A stretch of DNA of 64,000 nucleotides from Caprella mutica (taxonomy: Eukaryota > Arthropoda > Malacostraca > Amphipoda > Caprellidae), in NCBI GenBank assembly GCA_947561585.1, contig CANNZV010001033.1:62001-126000 (forward strand). The letters run 5' to 3'. Within the stretch, counting starts at the first letter, position 1, and each line of letters starts with the position of its first letter. This document shows, piece by piece, positions 1 through 10,900 of the stretch. The notes under the pieces were generated by a model, which was not told the DNA's origin, ran no database searches, and saw nothing but the letters and a program-made list of their open reading frames with translations. The position numbers and the translations under genes are program-made.

Positions 1-291
1 ACTGGCCAATTATTGGACCTTTACCAAAGTTCCAACTACCTACCTATCCTAACCCAGTTTGTATTTGATGCACTGAACTCCTCTAACTTTTTCAAAAATC
101 TGAGAAATACCTATCAACATTTTTCATCAATTTGTCTAGTCCTCCAACATTTTTCCAGTTTCCCCTCCAAAAATTAATGGTAATATAGGAATTAAATAAA
201 TCAAAAGCAAAATATCCTCCGACATTGCAGAAATTTTTTTATTAGAGAAATTAAATATCTGCGGACATATCATTGGAATTTACCACCAAAT
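1..291. other. Non-coding sequence, nothing recognised
   Basis: AT-rich sequence before the first transposon. No open frame, repeat or motif could be supported here. Confidence 0.5.
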
Positions 292-297
292 ACATAT

Positions 298-1783
298 GTC
301 ACGCGCGTTTGAGTGATCTGCAATATCAACCGATTTCGCTGCACAATCTGTTGATCATTGATCAATAGTCTGCACAGCCATCGATCGATAGCGCAACCAT
401 CGATTGATTCCTGCGCGTTCGATTGATATGATTTTTTTTAGTTTGTACATCAAATTGGCACATTTGATCGCATATATCAATCGATAGGGCAACCATAGAT
501 CGATTTCTGCGCGTTCTAATGATACAGGAAAATCCATATCATTCAAACGCGCAACAATTGACTGATTTCTGATGGTTGACTTATTAAATATAAAAAAGTA
601 TTTTCCAGTAAAAACAAAACAATTAATTAAATGCATAAACAAAGAAAACCTGTATCGATTGATATACCCTATAAAATGTGCCACTGCCAATTGGCAATTT
701 GATGTACAAACTAAAACAATCATATCATTCGAACGCGCAGAAATCGAAAGATGGTTGCGCTATCGATTGATATACGCGATCAAATGTGCCAATTTGATGT
801 ATAAACTAAAATGAAAATCATATCATTCAAATGCGCAAAAATAGATGGATGGTTACGAACTTACGCTATCGATTGATATACGCGATAAAATGTGCCGATT
901 TGATATGTACAAAATAAAAAAATAATATCATTTGAACACGCAGAAATTGATCGATGGTTGTGCTATCGATTAATATAAGTTATAAAATGTGCCAATTTGA
1001 TCTACAAACTAAAAAAAATCATGTCATTCGAACACGCAATAAACCGATCGATGGTTGCGCTATCAATTGATATACGCGATCCCAAGTAATAAAGCATGTC
1101 CAAACTCGCCATTTTAATGGCGAGTTTGTGACAGTTATTTTGAGCCCTTCAATTGCAAATGGCGAGTTTTATCTATTTTTCTCCTATGCTACAATGTTAT
1201 TTTCCAAGTAATAAAGCATGTCCAAACTCGCCATTTTAATGGCGAGTTTGTGACAGTTATTTTGAGCCCTTCAATTGCAAATGGCGAGTTTTATCTATTT
1301 TTCTCCTATGCTACAATGTTATTTTGGAGAGAATTTATGAAAATTTGATCATTTTGGAGAGAATTTATTGAATTTTGGAGAGAGCTAGAGAGACAAATGG
1401 AGAGTTTATGAGACATACTATTTTACTTGGGAACTTATTTTAGAGAGAATTTATGAAAATTTGATCATTTTGGAGAGAATTTGTTGAATTTTGGAGAGAC
1501 AAATGGCGAGTTTATGAGACATACTATTTTACTTGGACGAGATCAAATGTGCCAACTTGATGTGCAAACTAAAAAAATATCATATAATTCGAACGCGCAG
1601 GAATCGATCGATGGTCGAGCTATCGATCGATATCCGCGATCAAATGTGCCAATTTGATGTGCAAACTAAAAAAAATCATATAATTCGAACGCGCAGGAAT
1701 CGATCGATGGCTGCGCAAACTATTGATGAATAGATTGGGCAGCGAAATCGGTTGATATTGCAGATCACTCAAACACACGTCAC
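298..1783. mobile_element. Foldback DNA element with long terminal inverted repeats
   Basis: The first ~130 bp, beginning GTCACGCGCGTTTGAG, reappear inverted at the right end, finishing with CTCAAACACACGTCAC. A 6-bp direct repeat ACATAT flanks both ends (292-297 and 1784-1789) and looks like a target-site duplication. The interior is a chain of ~130-bp segments in both orientations, each with the words TCGATCGAT, GCGCGTTCGA and a run AAATGTGCCAATTTGATGT. No transposase is visible, so it is non-autonomous. It is interrupted by another element at 1082-1536. Confidence 0.75.
1082..1536. mobile_element. Nested short DNA transposon (CCAAGTAA family, copy 1)
   Basis: Ends are CCAAGTAATAAAGCATGTC on the left and the inverse of CCAAGTAAAATAGTATGTC on the right. 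It sits inside the foldback element between imperfect 8-bp repeats ACGCGATC and ACGAGATC. A ~123-bp block near the left end is tandemly duplicated (about 1082-1204 and 1205-1327), and a second block carrying GGAGAGAATTTAT is also repeated. The 8-bp duplication suggests a hAT-like mechanism, but no transposase is present. Confidence 0.75.
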
Positions 1784-1829
1784 ACATATACAATCTGAAT
1801 CTGGTACGGACATATTAAACACCAGGCAC

Positions 1830-1975
1830 CAGCCTGCAGAATATGGGACATTTTTTGTGCGAAAATCCTCAATTTCCTTCTACCTATATTTACATGTATT
1901 TTATTGAGAACAGAAGCCAAAATGGAGGATTTCTTGGAGAACAGTTTCCCAGTTCCTGCAGTCTGGATTAAACTA
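1830..1975. repeat. Short dispersed repeat with CTGCAG-containing ends
   Basis: The ends carry CCTGCAGAATATGGGA and, inverted, TCCTGCAGTCTGGAT. A related copy with the same ends lies at about 30681-30841. It resembles a small MITE; no clear target duplication was found. Confidence 0.4.
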
Positions 1976-2048
1976 AACATAGTAACAAATTTGAAAGAGT
2001 GCGGACTGTCCTGAAGTGTAAGTTGCAAGTAACTTGTACCTAACTAAC

Positions 2049-2282
2049 CCAGATTTAAAAGCATGTCCAAACTTGACATTTTAATGATGAGTTTGTGACA
2101 GTTATTTTGTTCCCTTCAATTGCAAATGGTAAGGCAAGAAATATCTGATTTTCTCTATGCTACAATGTTATTACTTATTTTGGATTGAATTTATGATAAT
2201 TTTATCATTGACATTTTGGAGAGAATTTGGTTTCTTTTGGAGAGACAAATGGAGAGTTTATGAGCCATACTATTTTACTTGG
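2049..2282. mobile_element. Short DNA transposon (CCAAGTAA family, copy 2)
   Basis: Same family as the element nested at 1082-1536, without the internal duplication. The right end ATACTATTTTACTTGG is identical to that of copy 1. A perfect 8-bp target duplication TAACTAAC flanks it (2041-2048 and 2283-2290), which fixes the family's ends and its 8-bp target duplication. Confidence 0.85.
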
Positions 2283-2394
2283 TAACTAACAATTCCAACA
2301 TGTTACATAATGTTTTGTTGTCAACTTGTATGCCAAGACTGCTTGTATATTCATCTTACAAATGAGTTACAATATGGTTCTGCCATATGGGAAA

Positions 2395-2745
2395 TTTCCT
2401 AAATGGAAACAATTCATAGCTACCTTACTTCATCCAATTGGCCATTGGGCCGTATTGGCTACCTTTAATCGGTTTAATCAACTTTATTGCAGAGGCCAGA
2501 GTGCCAACCACGTTCGCTACTTCACTGGCCGGTAGCCCTTTCTTATTTCAAGTTTCAGCTTTTCATGAACTTCAATACTCATTTTTTATCTACTGCCTAC
2601 TCCGCATTATCTCCAATTCATCAGTTTTAGTCTTTGTTTCCCCTACCCAATTCTTCAGAGTGTGGGTCACAGCAGACAGCTTTTCTATGAACTTTGGGTT
2701 TGGTTTGCCGCCAGAGAAACTGTCACGATATTCCTATCAAATAAG
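2395..2745 (-). pseudogene. Possible decayed coding fragment, unidentified
   Basis: On the minus strand, two adjacent segments read like protein but are in different frames and interrupted by a stop. One, about 2745-2600, contains SGGKPNPKFIEKLSAVTHTL. The other, about 2540-2400, contains EVANVVGTLASAIKLIKPIK. The residue mix looks coding, but I do not recognise the family; a retroelement remnant or an old gene fragment are both possible. Plus-strand frames over the same bases look like shadows. Confidence 0.2.
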
Positions 2746-2789
2746 AACATTAATGAAACTGTTTCTCTGTATTTAATAATGTATTTGTA

Positions 2790-2960
2790 ATCTTGTTATC
2801 ATAAATTGATGTCAATCTTGCTATTTGCATTTCTCAATGAGTATTCAACCAAATTGTCTTAAATTTGATGGGACGATTGGACATTATCCAGCAACCATTA
2901 TTTGGATTTTGGGAACGATCGGGTCAAAGGTCAAAGTCACGCAAAAGTCAAAATCGATTG
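2790..2960 (+). repeat. Fragment of the GGTCAAAGGTCA repeat family
   Basis: Contains CCAAATTGTCTTAAATTTGA, a GGGACGATTGG word and CGGGTCAAAGGTCAAAGTCA, the same ~120-bp module seen several times at 15831-16370 and at 62595-63815. The ends seen in those copies are missing here. Confidence 0.55.
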
Positions 2961-3653
2961 TTTTCTTACTGGTCTCATGTTAAAAAATATTTATGTAGTC
3001 TTTTATTGTGTGAGTAACAGCTAGATTACTTTTAGAGTCAGGTTCCTAGTTTTTATTGGTGATAGGGACTGTAGACTGTAGAGAACCACATAAATTTATT
3101 TAAATCACAATTTTTCTATGATAGGAAGTAAGTTTCCTTTCAATAATATTGTTATAATATCTCACATATAAAGCATACATATGCATAACTGTAACTATAA
3201 TTTTGATTTTAACAAAATAACACTTACATTACTTATATGCGGAAAAGGGATTTGAAATTATCATCATAAGAGAATATTTCTCTTACAGCTGAGGAAACAA
3301 CTTCAAAGGTTTTATTATTTCAATTTTTGTAGCACTCTTCTATCCAACATTTCGTCCAACTGGTCGAAACCCTTCAATTTTACTGTTATCAATAATTTAG
3401 AGACCCAACATGTTGAGAAACTATTTTTCAAATATTTCAATTGAAAAAGAAGTTATAACCCCAAATACACTATCAAACATATTGGCAACAAATGCTTCAA
3501 ACTAAAAAATTTAGTGTGGGTACAACTTTATTCACATTCTTGACATTTTCAAAATTTGGTAGTGAAATACAGGATTAACAATTTTAATAGGTATATTTAA
3601 TTGACACGTTTGTCAAAGGCAAAACTTTGCTAGTGTCAATTCAAAATGGTGGA
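2961..3653. other. Non-coding spacer before the LTR element
   Basis: AT-rich, many stops in all frames, no repeat structure noticed. It ends in the TTTTG target duplication (3654-3658) of the LTR retrotransposon. Confidence 0.5.
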
Positions 3654-3658
3654 TTTTG

Positions 3659-3994
3659 TGTTAGAATTGGGTTAAATCAGTGGGTTAACAACGTTAAGAC
3701 ATAGAGTTTATTTAAAGAGTAAATATGTTATACAATTAGAAGTCTATGGAGAGATGAGTGGAACTCATCTCTCACTGAGTAATGTTCAAGACAGACTGAT
3801 TTCAGAACCAACAAGACAGGGTATTTAACCCTCGACGGAAGTGTGATCGACTTTAGACCTTATGTCCGTTTCTCATTAAAAGTAATACATAGTTATTGAA
3901 ACAATAGGTAATTTAATATAGCTGAGCTAGTCTAACAGGAAGTTAACATTAAATATATAACGAGTGTGTAATACATTTAACTAGAATTTCAACA
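3659..3994 (-). repeat. 3' LTR of the copia-type element
   Basis: Has the canonical TG...CA ends and is about 99% identical to the 5' LTR. It directly follows the polypurine tract on the minus strand. Confidence 0.85.
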
Positions 3995-4004
3995 CTCCTC
4001 CTCA
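3995..4004 (-). promoter_or_regulatory. Polypurine tract of the LTR element
   Basis: Minus-strand TGAGGAGGAG lies directly against the 3' LTR, where plus-strand DNA priming starts in LTR elements. Confidence 0.65.
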
Positions 4005-4232
4005 CGCGACATTATATATTTTTCATACCTATTAATTTAACAAATTTGGTAAATCTATCAATAGGCAACGATTTAGAGAATATGTCAGACGATCCATAAA
4101 AAAAATGAACAACAATTTACATAGGAAATGAATTATTCTAAATTTAAAGACATAAATCTCATTTTAATCAATCCTAAAATTCAAAACATTAAAACTCAAA
4201 TTGAAAAATTCTGAAATTCAAATTGAACAATC

Positions 4233-4580
4233 ATAACTGCAAGAATTTTAAACATTTATTAATGGTTTAATTCTATTTCAAATAATTCCTTTCTTCCCCT
4301 CTTTTTATTTCTGAATGTCGATATAAAATAGAGTCTTCAGAAATCCAAAAAGAAAATATACTATGTATATAAAATATTTCAAACTTACATATAACATAAA
4401 AAATCAAACCTATAACTGCAAGAATTTTAAACATTTACTAATGGTTTAATTCTATTTCAAATAATTCCTTACTTCCCCTCTTTTTATTTCTGAATGTCGA
4501 TATAAAATAGAGTCTTCAGAAATCCAAAAAGAAAATATACTATGTGTATAAACTATTTCAAATTTACATATAACATAAAA
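4233..4580. repeat. 179-bp tandem duplication in the LTR element 3' region
   Basis: The block starting ATAACTGCAAGAATTTTAAA at 4233 recurs at 4412 with few changes, including the shared word AATGTCGATATAAAATAGAG. It lies between the gag fragment and the 3' LTR. Confidence 0.8.
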
Positions 4581-5319
4581 ATAGTATGAATACACATCAA
4601 AACTGAACTTAACATATTGTGACATTCTTGCTTATTTTATTTCAATTTAACTTGTAAAAATTAACATTGCTTAATAATCATGCAATTAAAATTAACATTC
4701 TTCCGTTAAAAAATAGAATTTCTATTTTTTAATTATTTTATTGAATAAAATTTACTATTAAATTCTTTCTTCAGAAAAATTGAAAGATCGTTTAATATTT
4801 TACTGCAAATTAGTTATAAATATAACCATTTCATTTATGTATATTAATTTAAAAATATTTCATTCCTGCAAATTCCTAATTTATTTTGACTTTAAAATTT
4901 TCTAATCATCAAAATCTAATTAGTATTTCAAAATGAAGAAATATTTATTTCTAAATATTCACTTCTAAATATTCACAAATATTCACAGTATGAATATCAA
5001 TTCATCTGTATTCAATTCATATGCTCACCTAATAGACCGCGTACTTCTATTAAGTAAATATGCTGAGTCATCAATTAACATAATAATTAAATGCTGTGTC
5101 GGTAGTTTTTGTTACGATTCAAAGATTATCTGCTGATCATTAAAAAGCAATAAAAATTCTATCTAACTACTATCCAAAAGACTAATTTCAATTAATTTGA
5201 GAATTCACTTCACAAATGCTGAAGCAAGTTGTACACCGGTGCAAGAACCGTAGAGGCGAAAGTTAACTAAACCTACCACTAGACTTTTAGCAACTTAACA
5301 CTACCACTTTCTTGTGTAG

Positions 5320-5992
5320 CTATTTACAAACAAACAAGTCTTTACTTATTTTACTTCTTGTAGTTGTAGTTCCCATAGCCACCACAAGTATGTGGAGTTG
5401 CTCCAGCTTTGCTGGGGCGTTTGTCCGGTTTGTTGTCCATAGCCACTCCAAGTACCGGCAGCTTGTCCAGTGGTTGCGGCACTCCAACCGCCCGGTGCCT
5501 GTTGTCCCCCGTTGCCGTAAGAGATTTGGGTTGGCGGTGTCTGTTGCTGCTGTGCATAGTAATTCTGCTGCTGTCCATAGTACCCCCCACTGTTTCAAGT
5601 GCCGTATCCTCCTCCTTGCTGGGTGTATCCAGATTGGGGTAGCTCTGGGATGAGTAGTTGTTAGTTTGAGAAGAATACTCAACTTTTCAGCTTCACTCCG
5701 GAGTGTGTCAGCTACGGTAATCCAGTTAGGGATGTCTGTCTGAGCTTCAAGTGCAGTGACAAGCACTTCAAACGGCCCTGGCAGTGATGACAGAAGACAA
5801 ATCACTTTATCCTCTTCACTGATCACTTGATTTAACAAGGCAAGCTCTTGAAAAACTTCAGTTAGTTCCTTCAAATGAAAGTCGAGTAGATCAGGAGACT
5901 TCAATTTTAGATTGTAGAGCTTTTTCTTCAAACGAAATTTGTTAGCCCACGTGTTTTTCTGAAATGTTTCTTGAAACAACCAAACCAGTTAA
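5320..5992 (-). pseudogene. Truncated copia-type Gag fragment with a Gly/Tyr/Gln-rich tail
   Basis: The frame opens just after a stop near 5993 and has no ATG at its head, so the Gag amino terminus is missing. The first ~100 residues match the core of Ty1/copia Gag: a basic KKKLYNLKLKS segment, then a helical stretch, then EEDKVICLLSSLPGPFEVLV, which corresponds to the family's typical DEDKV...LLSSLP block. The same frame continues to 5320 but loses coding character. In other frames the downstream ~330 bases encode a Gln/Gly/Tyr-rich low-complexity segment (for example YYGQQQNYYAQQQQTPP), interrupted by what look like two small indels and one stop. No CCHC zinc knuckle is seen. The tail may be the family's own Gag C-terminus or a captured piece of a cellular RNA-binding protein. 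The fragment is non-functional as it stands. Confidence 0.65.
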
Positions 5993-6870
5993 ACTTGATT
6001 TACTGTTTAACTGAATTGATGTTTTAACATTATTCTAATTCATAAGAATAACTGAATATAATTATTAATATTCAATTGAAACAAAAAACAGAATTCTTAG
6101 TTCGCAAGAGCCTTTTGTTGAAAGTATTTACTATCATTCAATACTTTAACAAACATAAACAACCAAAGCAGTTAAATTGATTTACTGTTTAACTGAATTG
6201 ATGTTTTAACATTATTCTAATTCATAAGAATAAGTGCACTGAATATAAGTATTTACTATCATTCAATACTTTAACAAACATAAACAACCAAAGCAGTTAA
6301 ATTGATTTACTGTTTAACTGAATTGATGTTTTAACATTATTCTAATTCATAAGAATAAGTGCACTGAATATAAGTATTTACTATCATTCAATACTTTAAC
6401 AAAAATAAACAACCAAAGCAGTTAACTTGATTTACTGTTTAACTGAATTGATGTTTTAACATTATTCTAATTCATAAGAATAACTGCACTGAATATAAGT
6501 ATTTACTATCATTCAATACTTTAACAAACATAAACAACCAAAGCAGTTAACTTGATTTACTGTTTAACTGAATTGATGTTTTAACATTATTCTAATTCAT
6601 AAGAATAACTGCACTGAATATAAGTATTTACTATCATTCAATACTTTAACAAACATACTCAACCAAAGCAGTTAACTTGATTTACTGTTTAACTGAATTG
6701 ATGTTTTAACATTATTCTAATTCGTAAGAATAAATGCACTGAATATAAGTATTTACTATCATTCAATACTTTAACCAACATAAACAACCAAAGCAGTTAA
6801 CTTGATTTACTGTTTAACTGAATTTGATGTTTTAAAATTATTCTAATTCATAAGAATAACTTCACTGAAT
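5983..6870. repeat. 125-bp tandem repeat in the LTR element leader
   Basis: The word GTATTTACTATCATTCAATA recurs at 125-bp steps (starts near 6124, 6249, 6374, 6499, 6624, 6749). Each unit also holds an inverted motif AGTTAAnTTGATTTACTGTTTAACT. The array lies between the 5' LTR and the gag fragment, and its last partial unit joins the truncated gag. A GTTCGCAAGARCCTTTTGTTGAAAG block flanks the array on both sides. Confidence 0.85.
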
Positions 6871-7223
6871 ATAATTATTAATATTTAATTGGAACAGTAA
6901 CACAGCCTTAGTTCGCAAGAACCTTTTGTTGAAAGACTGTTTACCAAAGGATAAGGTCACAGATTTAAAGGTAATTTGTGACCTCTCTTGACACCTCTTC
7001 CGCAAAAAATACTAAATCATTATATTATAACACAAGTGCATTTTTCGCTAGAGCAATCATTATAATTGACCTCATTAGCGCGTGAATACGATATGCTTAC
7101 GCAAGCGTTTTAAGTGATATGTTTCATATAGGTTAACACTTTTTTCACAGCACTTCGTTTTTATTACTATTATAAACTTCTAATTTGTTTAAACATAATT
7201 TGATTTATAAACTCTTATCGTTC

Positions 7224-7238
7224 ACTGGGCCCATAACC
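7224..7238 (-). promoter_or_regulatory. Primer binding site, initiator tRNA-Met anticodon arm type
   Basis: The minus strand reads GGTTATGGGCCCAGT immediately inside the 5' LTR. This is complementary to the anticodon stem-loop of eukaryotic initiator tRNA-Met (CTGGGCCCATAACC). Priming by an internal tRNA fragment is known from the Drosophila copia family. Confidence 0.75.
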
Positions 7239-7574
7239 TTTTAGAATTGGGTTAAATCAGTGGGTTAACAACGTTAAGACATAGAGTTTATTTAAAGAGT
7301 AAATATGTTATACAATTAGAAGTCTATGGAGAGATGAGTGGAACTCATCTCTCACTGAGTAATGTTCAAGACAGACTGATTTCAGAAACTACAAGACAGG
7401 GTATTTAACCCTCGACGGAAGTGTGATCGACTTTAGACCTTATGTCCGTTTCTCATTAAAAGTAATACATAGTTATTGAAACAATAGGTAATTTAATATA
7501 GCTGAGCTAGTCTAACAGGAAGTTAACATTAAATATATAACGAGTGTGTAATACATTTAACTAGAATTTCAACA
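7239..7574 (-). repeat. 5' LTR of the copia-type element
   Basis: Minus-strand start is TGTTGAAATTC. The inner edge reads CTAAAA where the partner LTR has CTAACA, so the usual terminal CA is lost on this side only. Otherwise it matches 3659-3994 except for two substitutions near 7387-7389. Confidence 0.85.
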
Positions 7575-7579
7575 TTTTG

Positions 7580-7971
7580 TTCACCCAAACTGTAACTCTA
7601 GCACATGAATTATGAGGATATTTAATAATTGTGAGTAACATTATTATACCATAGGATTAATAATTATAAAGCGTTTTCAGAAACATTTTATTAGAAATTC
7701 AGCTCATAAATACACAACTTTTCATCAAAGTTTTTTGTAACAAAAAATAGGTCATTCGCACAGAAATAGCCATCACTATGTTTAATAAATTTAAAGGTAT
7801 TGAATATTTAAGTTAAATTTAAGAGATGTAACTGCATTAAATTTTTATCAGACATATATAGAATGAATTAAATTTAGCGCAGAATTAACCAATTTTGATA
7901 GTTTTCGTATTCCCCTTTTACATTTATCCACTGAACATTAAACAAGCACACAATGTATAAAATTGATGTTT
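7580..7971 (-). other. SSR3 3' untranslated region and downstream spacer
   Basis: Sequence downstream of the SSR3 stop. A candidate AATAAA poly(A) signal is at 7692-7687 (minus strand), which would give a ~285-nt 3' UTR. The stop codon itself also lies in an AAATAAAA context. No other feature was seen up to the LTR element. Confidence 0.45.
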
Positions 7972-10900
7972 TTATTTAGGAGTGCTGGTGGAGAATAGAG
8001 CAATAGCACCAGCACCAAAGAGTATACTGAAGGTGTAGTTGTAGCTGGGTGTGAAAGAGCGGAATAGCAGGAAGGAGCAGAGGATGACAATCATCAGAAA
8101 CACTGCATTGTTGTAGAAGAGGGAGAAGGTAGTGGCTTCTGATTCAGCTACTTCATTCTTCTTCCATAAAACTCTGAAAAAAATAATGATAACTTTATTG
8201 AAAATACACAGAAAAAAATAAGCAATTATAAAACTCGTTTATAAGTTAATAATTTAAAATAAATCATAGGTTAGTCTCTTTTCTGTTTTGAATAAACACA
8301 TTCACATTTTAAGTAATTTGATATAATAAAAATAATAAATTAAAATGTATTGCTAAAATATCTCAGAAAGTAGATATCTTTAATATAATTTCAAGTGAAA
8401 ATAAAGTAAAATTGTGTCAATGTTTTAGTTTCATTATTAAGTTGTGTATTTATGTTTCATTATTAATGAATAATTCACATAATAAAAAGGAATTTAACTC
8501 TTTCAAGTTCAAATAAATCACGAGATATTCAATAATTGAATGAAATGAATTATAAAAAATATTCAATTATTAGGAACATGAATTTCTAAAGAGTATTCAA
8601 ATTTCCTAATATTTAGAAAATAAACCATTAATTCATTGCAACATACTGTCAAATAGTAACCTCATGAATATAAAGAAAATTAACTAATCTTTCTTTTGAT
8701 TCAAAATACTTTTGAATCATTTGCCATTTAATAGATATTTTAGAAAGTAAATAATTCCAATTATCAACACTGACAACATAGGTAATCAGATCCTCATTTT
8801 GCTAATCTTTCAAATATTATAAGAAGCTGCTCTAGATGCTTCATTGCAGCATTTTATCTCTTTCTATAGCAGTGGTTCCTTTAGTATTTTTCTCACACAC
8901 CCCTTTTCTTTTCTCAGGCACCCCCTGTACATTGTATTGCATTGAAACAGATTGAAAAGATACAACTATTACATATTTGGTTACTATGAATGAAATATTG
9001 AGGAAGGAATGTTTTATTTACATTCTACATGATATTAACAGCAAGAGCTGAACTTATAAGTAACATATAAAACAGCCATCCCAGGCACCCTTTATAAACT
9101 ATTCAGGCATGAAAGGGGTGCCAGGCACCCCACTTTAAGAACCACTGCTCTATAGAATACAAAAAATAATAAGATGGATTTATATCACAATTTACAACTA
9201 ACCTCTCATCTTTCTCACTCTTGGAAGCTTTCTTGCTTTCACTGATTTGCTTCACCACCTCCTTGGTGACAGACTCCTCAACTTTCTGAGCAATTTTGTG
9301 CTTCAGAACAAACTTTGTGTTTTTGTAGGCAAAAGCCACCAGGTAGGTGGAGATGGCTGTGATGATCAGGAAGAGAGGAGAGGAGGAGACGGGGTCCATC
9401 AGGTGGATCCTCCAGTACAGCCCTGAAAGGTAGAAGAATGAGAATTAATAAAATATCTTGAGGAATTAGAAGAAGCTTAAATGCGACTACAAATATGGAA
9501 AAAATTATCACTCAACATTTCAATAATGTTAAACCCTTTAGCGGGCAGGAATCAATCGAGTGATGCACCATTATTTTTATCACACGTTTAGCTACCATTG
9601 TATTGTATTAATAAAACACAGATAAAAACAGACATCCTTGTCTTTCAAATAATCAATAAAAAATACAATAGAAATATTAGTTTTCAAGAAAAATGTTATT
9701 CTTCAAAAATATATAAAAGAAATTCACAAGAATAAAAAAATCTTTAAAAGTGTTAAACTATGACATGCTAAAAATTTAGATCAATCTGATGAGTTTATCT
9801 GTAAGTGCCCTCTAAAGGGTTAACACAAATTGACATAGGATTAAATATATTTAACAAAAATATTAAATCATTTTATCCAATGAGAAGCAAACAATTGATT
9901 CTGAATAATTTTATAATTTTCAATACTTAAGATTTTGAGGTATGTAAAGAGAGAGAAGGCGGGTAATGTTATATCGTATAAGAGGATTAAGGAACCATAT
10001 ACACAGTTATGATATTTTAGCAGATCTAGTAAATAATTAGAAATGCTTTAATTTCAGATTAATTCATAATTGAGAAGTGATTGATTTGGATTCTATCAGA
10101 TTTGTGAATGCCATAAAATTTGACAATTATTTTTGTATATTATCAATATTTTATTACATAAATTTAATTTATTAATATATTAGAATACACTCTAGTAAAT
10201 ATTTCTTTTCCAAGAATTGGAGACTATTTCCTAATTAATTTCTATGTTTACTGTAACAGTTTGCATGTAATTACTAGCAGAGCTGGGCGTTCCGCACGAA
10301 AGTTCGCGAACCTTTATTCGCGAACCGGTTCGGACTGGAAAATGGGTTCGGACATTCGGATTCGGAACCTCTTCAAAAACGGTTCGGACTTCAGTGTTCG
10401 GAACGTCTTTTTCGTAAGTCCGAACCTCCGTACCCGGTGAAAACTGACCTGTTCATTTAATTATTTTACGTTCTGAACATGTACCGTACCTCTCGGCTAC
10501 TATTATATAGCCTACATAGGTTTCTGCTTAACATTGAAGCGAAGAACATGCGTCTTTCCCTGCTCTTCTTCCATTACGTTATTCATCTTTTCTTGAATAG
10601 CGGTAAGTTTTATAATAATCTTAACAAGTTATTTCTTTAATAACGGTTTATGTTCCCTCAAATCTCAATTAAAATTGCTTGAAATATGTAGAACTATAGG
10701 TAAGGTTGTAAACGTATATATTAGGTAACATTACATAACACCCTACCCTAGTACCTTAGCCGTTGTCTAACCAGTCCTCATGGAAAAATAATAATAACTT
10801 AAATTCAAGACCGATTTTAAAGCTGTCTTTTCAATCGTTTAATTTTTCGCATAAATACTTACGATTAGACAAAAATGAAGGTGATAAATGGTAATATACT

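Larger units (their letters stand above)
3659..7574 (-). mobile_element. Ty1/copia-type LTR retrotransposon, internally deleted
   Basis: Two 336-bp direct repeats (3659-3994, 7239-7574) bound the element, and a perfect 5-bp duplication TTTTG flanks it (3654-3658, 7575-7579). Read on the minus strand, the order is 5' LTR, primer binding site matching the anticodon arm of initiator tRNA-Met, a leader with tandem repeats, a truncated gag fragment, a polypurine tract and the 3' LTR. Internal initiator-tRNA priming and the gag type both point to Ty1/copia. No protease, integrase or reverse transcriptase is present, so mobility would depend on enzymes from elsewhere. The LTRs differ at only about three positions, so the insertion is young. 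Confidence 0.85.

Noticed and set aside
2326..2776. Plus-strand frames of 69 and 112 codons
   Set aside because: No recognisable motif; the minus strand of the same region looks more protein-like.
5312..5653. Plus-strand 113- and 77-codon frames opposite the gag fragment
   Set aside because: Shadows of the minus-strand gag/low-complexity sequence.
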